Assembly (NCBI GenBank): GCA_013397845.1
Contig: VZTG01003805.1
Location: 199,321-263,320, forward strand
Reading direction: 5' to 3'
Length of the DNA stretch: 64,000 bases
From: Melanocharis versteri
Lineage: Eukaryota; Chordata; Aves; Passeriformes; Melanocharitidae
Part shown: in pieces, positions 60,609-64,000 of the stretch
Position numbering within the stretch: position 1 is the first letter of the stretch
Layout of the letters: every line of letters begins with the position of its first letter
Notes under the pieces: model-generated
What the model was told of the DNA's origin: nothing
Databases searched by the model: none
What the model saw: only the letters and a program-made list of their open reading frames with translations
Translations under genes and position numbers: made by a program

Positions 60609-61116
60609 CCTCAAGTCTTGTGCTCAGTTTTGAACCTCTCACAGCAAGAAAGACATTGAGGGGCTGGAGCGTGTCCAGGGAAGGGCAATGGAGCTGGGGA
60701 AGGGTCTGGAGAACAAGTCTGATGAGGAGCAGCTGAGGGAGCTGGGGGGATTCAGCCTGAAGAAAAGGAGCTCAAGGGGGACCTTCTCACTCTCCACAAC
60801 TCCCTGGCAGGAGGGTGGAGCCAGGTGGGGTGATCATCTTCTCCCAGTAACAAGTAACAGAGGAAATGGCCTCAAGTTGTATAACACGAGGTTTAGATTG
60901 GGTATTAGGCGAAATTTCTTCCTGAAAGGATAGTCAGGCATTGAATCAGGCTGTCCAGGGCAGTGATCGAGTCACAGTCCCTGGAGGTGTTCAAAATGTG
61001 TGGGGGCGTGGCATTTTGGGACATGGTATAGCGGTGGGCTTAATGGTGCTGGGGAAACAGTTGTACTCAATGATCTCAGACGTCTTTTCCAACCTAAACA
61101 ATAATGTGATTCTAAG
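60609..61116 (+). mobile_element. CR1 LINE, 5'-truncated 3' fragment, sense on + strand
   Basis: A roughly 510-bp copy. It starts at 'cctcaagtcttgtgctcagt', contains 'gaggggctggagcgtgtcca', 'ggtctggagaacaagtctga', 'ggaaatggcctcaagttgta' and 'ttgggtattaggcgaaattt', and ends 'cgtcttttccaacctaaaca' with tail 'gtgattctaag'. It is close to the 20.3 kb copy in extent and order but has its own set of changes, so the two are independent insertions. Confidence 0.93.
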
Positions 61117-64000
61117 TTTTTTGCTGAGCACAATGAGTGCGAACGCGTGAGATGAGTATCCCACCAGGCAGGATGATACTGAGAGGAAAGACAGCCCCAT
61201 CTTCTGGAAGCTGAGGTGGTTGAAGCTCTTGCCCAGTTTTGGCTAGAGATTCAAAGCAGGAAGCCTGTTTCGGGGTGGGTTTCTGCTGTAATTTCAGCTG
61301 GTTGTCTGCAGCAGCGAGGTGCCGCTGGCATACGCGCTGTCCCCACCGCGAGCTGGCCTGCTCGTGCCAGTAAGCTCCGAGCAAGCTCTGCATGAACTCA
61401 CCGCCTGGCCCTAAAGGATTGGCAAAACAGGAAACTCTTTCAAAGGTGTCTAAGGACTTGATGTCGACGTTTGAATTTCCCTTTCATATCGCTGCAGCAT
61501 TTTTGTCCAAGCGCTTTATCCCTGCAGTGCAAAGCTGTCATTTATTTGTAGTCAGAGATTTTGTGCTTTTGAAATTAAAGCCAAGGCGGACAGAAAATAA
61601 AAGTATTCCAAGACACTTTAGTGCATTAGACAAGTGTTAATTGGGGGAAGCTGAGTCTTTCCAGCCCTTGGGGTGAAGCATATCTTGCATACAAATAATT
61701 CAGAAAAAGGGAAAGCAGTTCTGCCTACTGAGATTTTTGGTTCTATACAGTTTCAAGAAAACACAGAATGTACTCATCAGTGGAAACAGAGTTATAATAC
61801 AGTGAGAATACTTTAGAAGGAGCTGAAGGGGTCCGAGGCCAATGCAGAATGCATGCCCACAGCTGGGAAGGCAGCATCCTTGCTCAGCCAGGCACACAAG
61901 CAAGAAAATGGGCTGAGAAAACATGGCAGGGTTAAGAAGGGAGCTCCTCTGGTCACAGTCCTACCTGTGAAATGGGTTCTGTCTGCTCACAGCCTGTGAT
62001 CACAGGAGCAAGCAGAGTGCATCTCGCTCTCTTCCCAGGAGCTTCTGAGAACCCGCTCCCAAAGCAGCAACTGGCAGTGATGGTTATTTAAAAACACACT
62101 CTTGAAGCTGAACCTGGAGCTGGCCACATTTTCCTGCCAATTTTCGGCAAACTGTGTACTTGGAAGAACTATGGAAGAAAATCCACCAAGAATCTGTGAA
62201 TATAACCCCTCAGGTGAAACTCTATCCCACTTGTTATCCAGCTCAGCAAACGTTAATGCCTTGCCCCTGAATTCAAATTCCCATCAGAGCCATTTTCCCC
62301 AGACAATGGCCTTCTTTGCCCTGGTAAACACAGAAAGTGGGCATTTTCTCTGAGGAAGTTAATTTGGCTTTTTAGACAACCCCTCCACACACATACACAC
62401 ACACAAACAAAACAAAACAAAACAAAACCAAAAACAAAAACAAAACAAAAAAAAAAGAGTGGGAAACAAAACCTTTTCAATAATCTGGGAAAGTATTATC
62501 AAACAAAACCTTTTCTGCTAAAGGGAAACACTTTCCCCAAGCCACTGAGATGCTAAGGGCTACCACATTACTTTAATAGTATCTTAAATGAAGAAAATTA
62601 GATGTCCTTGCATTTAATTTTACCAGTACACATACCTTCCATTGAAGTCCTGACTTAATTTCAAAAGAGTGATTCATGCAGTTAGCTTTCTGTTCATTTT
62701 AAACTTATTTTAGGAGTCATAATAAATCTCACTTTGGAAGTGCAGAATGATTAATTTCTCAACTACATTTTTGCTTTGAAGTGTCTGTTGGCTGTTAATA
62801 AAATAAGTCCTTTTACGTTCTCTTCAAAGTCACAAAACACAAATACACGTGGATGCTTTGGGCCAAAGGAGGGGGCTGAAAACCTGTCTGGCAGTGGGAA
62901 TTTAGCTGAAAGGAGGAGGGGAGCTGCTATCTCACCACTCTGGGGAAAAGTGCTGCATTTGTTCAGCCAAAACCACTGTGTGTGGAGGCAATGGGAAAGC
63001 TGGGACTGGGTCTGCAGAGATCCTGATTTAGAGGATGGAGTCTTGGGCAATGGACATTACATTTTGTTAGAAAACCACTAGTGTTTTCACAGCCCAGATT
63101 TCATAAACCTAATGTCTGTCTGACTGAAAGTTAAGTGCCTTACAGGCCTGCACTCAGTGTTTGCTTAGCAGTGAATACTGTACACTCTGTGTCCAGCTCA
63201 CAGCTGCTTTTGGAGTGTGTCTAGAAACACTCGTGCCTCTGAGACGTGGAGAAACATGTAGGCTCAGAGGAGCAAATTGCCAGCTGGAAGACCTGGGCAG
63301 CCACCCTCAGAAGCCACCGGCTCAGGCTGGCTGAGGATGAGCCTCAAGTGCTCAGGAGTGAGAATTTTTACAAAGGCCACAGTCAGAGCAGAATGCTAAA
63401 CTCAGGTGTTGATGCTCTGGACCACTGCAGTAATGCAAAGGTCCTTCTACCCTCAGGGAAGCATTTCACCAGGAACACGGATGCTACAAAGCAATTTCCA
63501 TCCCAAGGCAGCAGCTGTGTTGCCATCATGGCACAGAAAGGGGGAGAAGGGAGAAAAAAATCAAAGCAAGTTGGAATTGAGAAAGGGATATGCCATGAAA
63601 GGAGTTCTCTCTGGAAGATATAATTCTCAAAACCAAAAATCTTTCTTTTGTTAAAATATTTCACATTTCTGTTAGGGAGAGTCCCATTTAGCTGTTGCAC
63701 TTTGGTCACTTAGCTCTAAACCAGAAAATGCCACAGAACATCACACATTTCCTTTTTAAAGGAGCTTAAGATCATTTGACAGTATTTCCTCTACTGACCT
63801 TCCACAGCCACCTCGCAGAGTCAAACCCCCTTCCTAGGGGCAGGACACTTTGGAAGACTACATGTTCTGAAGAATCCCAGTGCAAAACCAGGAGGGAACA
63901 CAATTTGGCCATGTGGGAACAGCCTGAATTTTGCAGTATTGAGGGAAAGAGGGTTTGGGCTGTGAAACCAGCTCCTCCCAGAGCAGAGAAAGTTGGTGCT
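61117..64000. other. Intergenic sequence, AT-rich and possibly conserved in part
   Basis: No gene is recognised. The segments at about 61420-61640 and 62560-62830 look like conserved non-coding DNA (see findings). A CA/CAAAA simple repeat lies at 62386-62456. Confidence 0.5.
62386..62456 (+). repeat. (CA)n followed by (CAAAA)n simple repeat
   Basis: About nine CA units with one T interruption (62386-62404) pass into CAAAA/CAAAAA pentamer-like units and an A run. It is low-complexity and likely length-variable. Confidence 0.93.

Noticed and set aside
1..64000. Search for tRNA, rRNA, CRISPR arrays, phage or bacterial-type operons and intact retroviral genes
   Set aside because: None seen by eye. 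Composition and repeats are those of vertebrate nuclear DNA.

Overview
The window looks like bird nuclear DNA. It carries several 5'-truncated CR1 retrotransposons whose 3' ends have the avian form (a 'ttggaagggacct' block and a 'tgattctatg'-type tail), a gap inside a very GC-rich CpG island, and one exon of a well-known vertebrate gene. I cannot name the species or order. There is no sign of bacterial, viral or plasmid gene organisation, and no operon, CRISPR array, tRNA or rRNA.

The only protein-coding sequence I can defend is the first coding exon of DAAM1, the Wnt/planar-cell-polarity formin, on the minus strand at 5087-5312. It has a splice acceptor, a 43-base 5' UTR segment with an in-frame stop, a strong Kozak ATG, 61 codons and a consensus splice donor. 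The rest of the gene lies to the left of the window. Positions 1-5086 are the next intron. Positions 5313 to about 42.3 kb are best read as the long first intron, which ends at a CpG island (about 42.36-43.14 kb). That island is the likely DAAM1 promoter and non-coding exon 1. It is interrupted by a 118-base run of N (42575-42692) beside a degenerate GC-rich minisatellite, so the transcription start cannot be placed.

To the right of the island (43.14-64 kb) the sequence is intergenic as far as I can see, upstream of DAAM1. In human the next gene on that side is DACT1, far away. This part holds most of the recognisable repeats: CR1 fragments at 43.6, 46.5, 59.9 and 60.6 kb, an older CR1/L3-like LINE relic at 44.06-44.81 kb, and a palindromic MITE-like relic at 46.30-46.42 kb. 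The intron holds CR1 fragments at 20.3, 29.2 and 39.4 kb. The first 20 kb has no repeat copy that I recognise.

The many long open frames elsewhere match no protein I know. They are expected by chance in GC-rich DNA poor in stop codons. What remains of interest is regulatory: AT-rich islands with homeodomain, POU or CRE-like motifs that could be conserved enhancers, a CpG-rich intronic spot near 24.9 kb, and a few exon-like blocks bounded by good splice signals. I found no convincing new biological system. The findings are leads that need alignment or RNA data.
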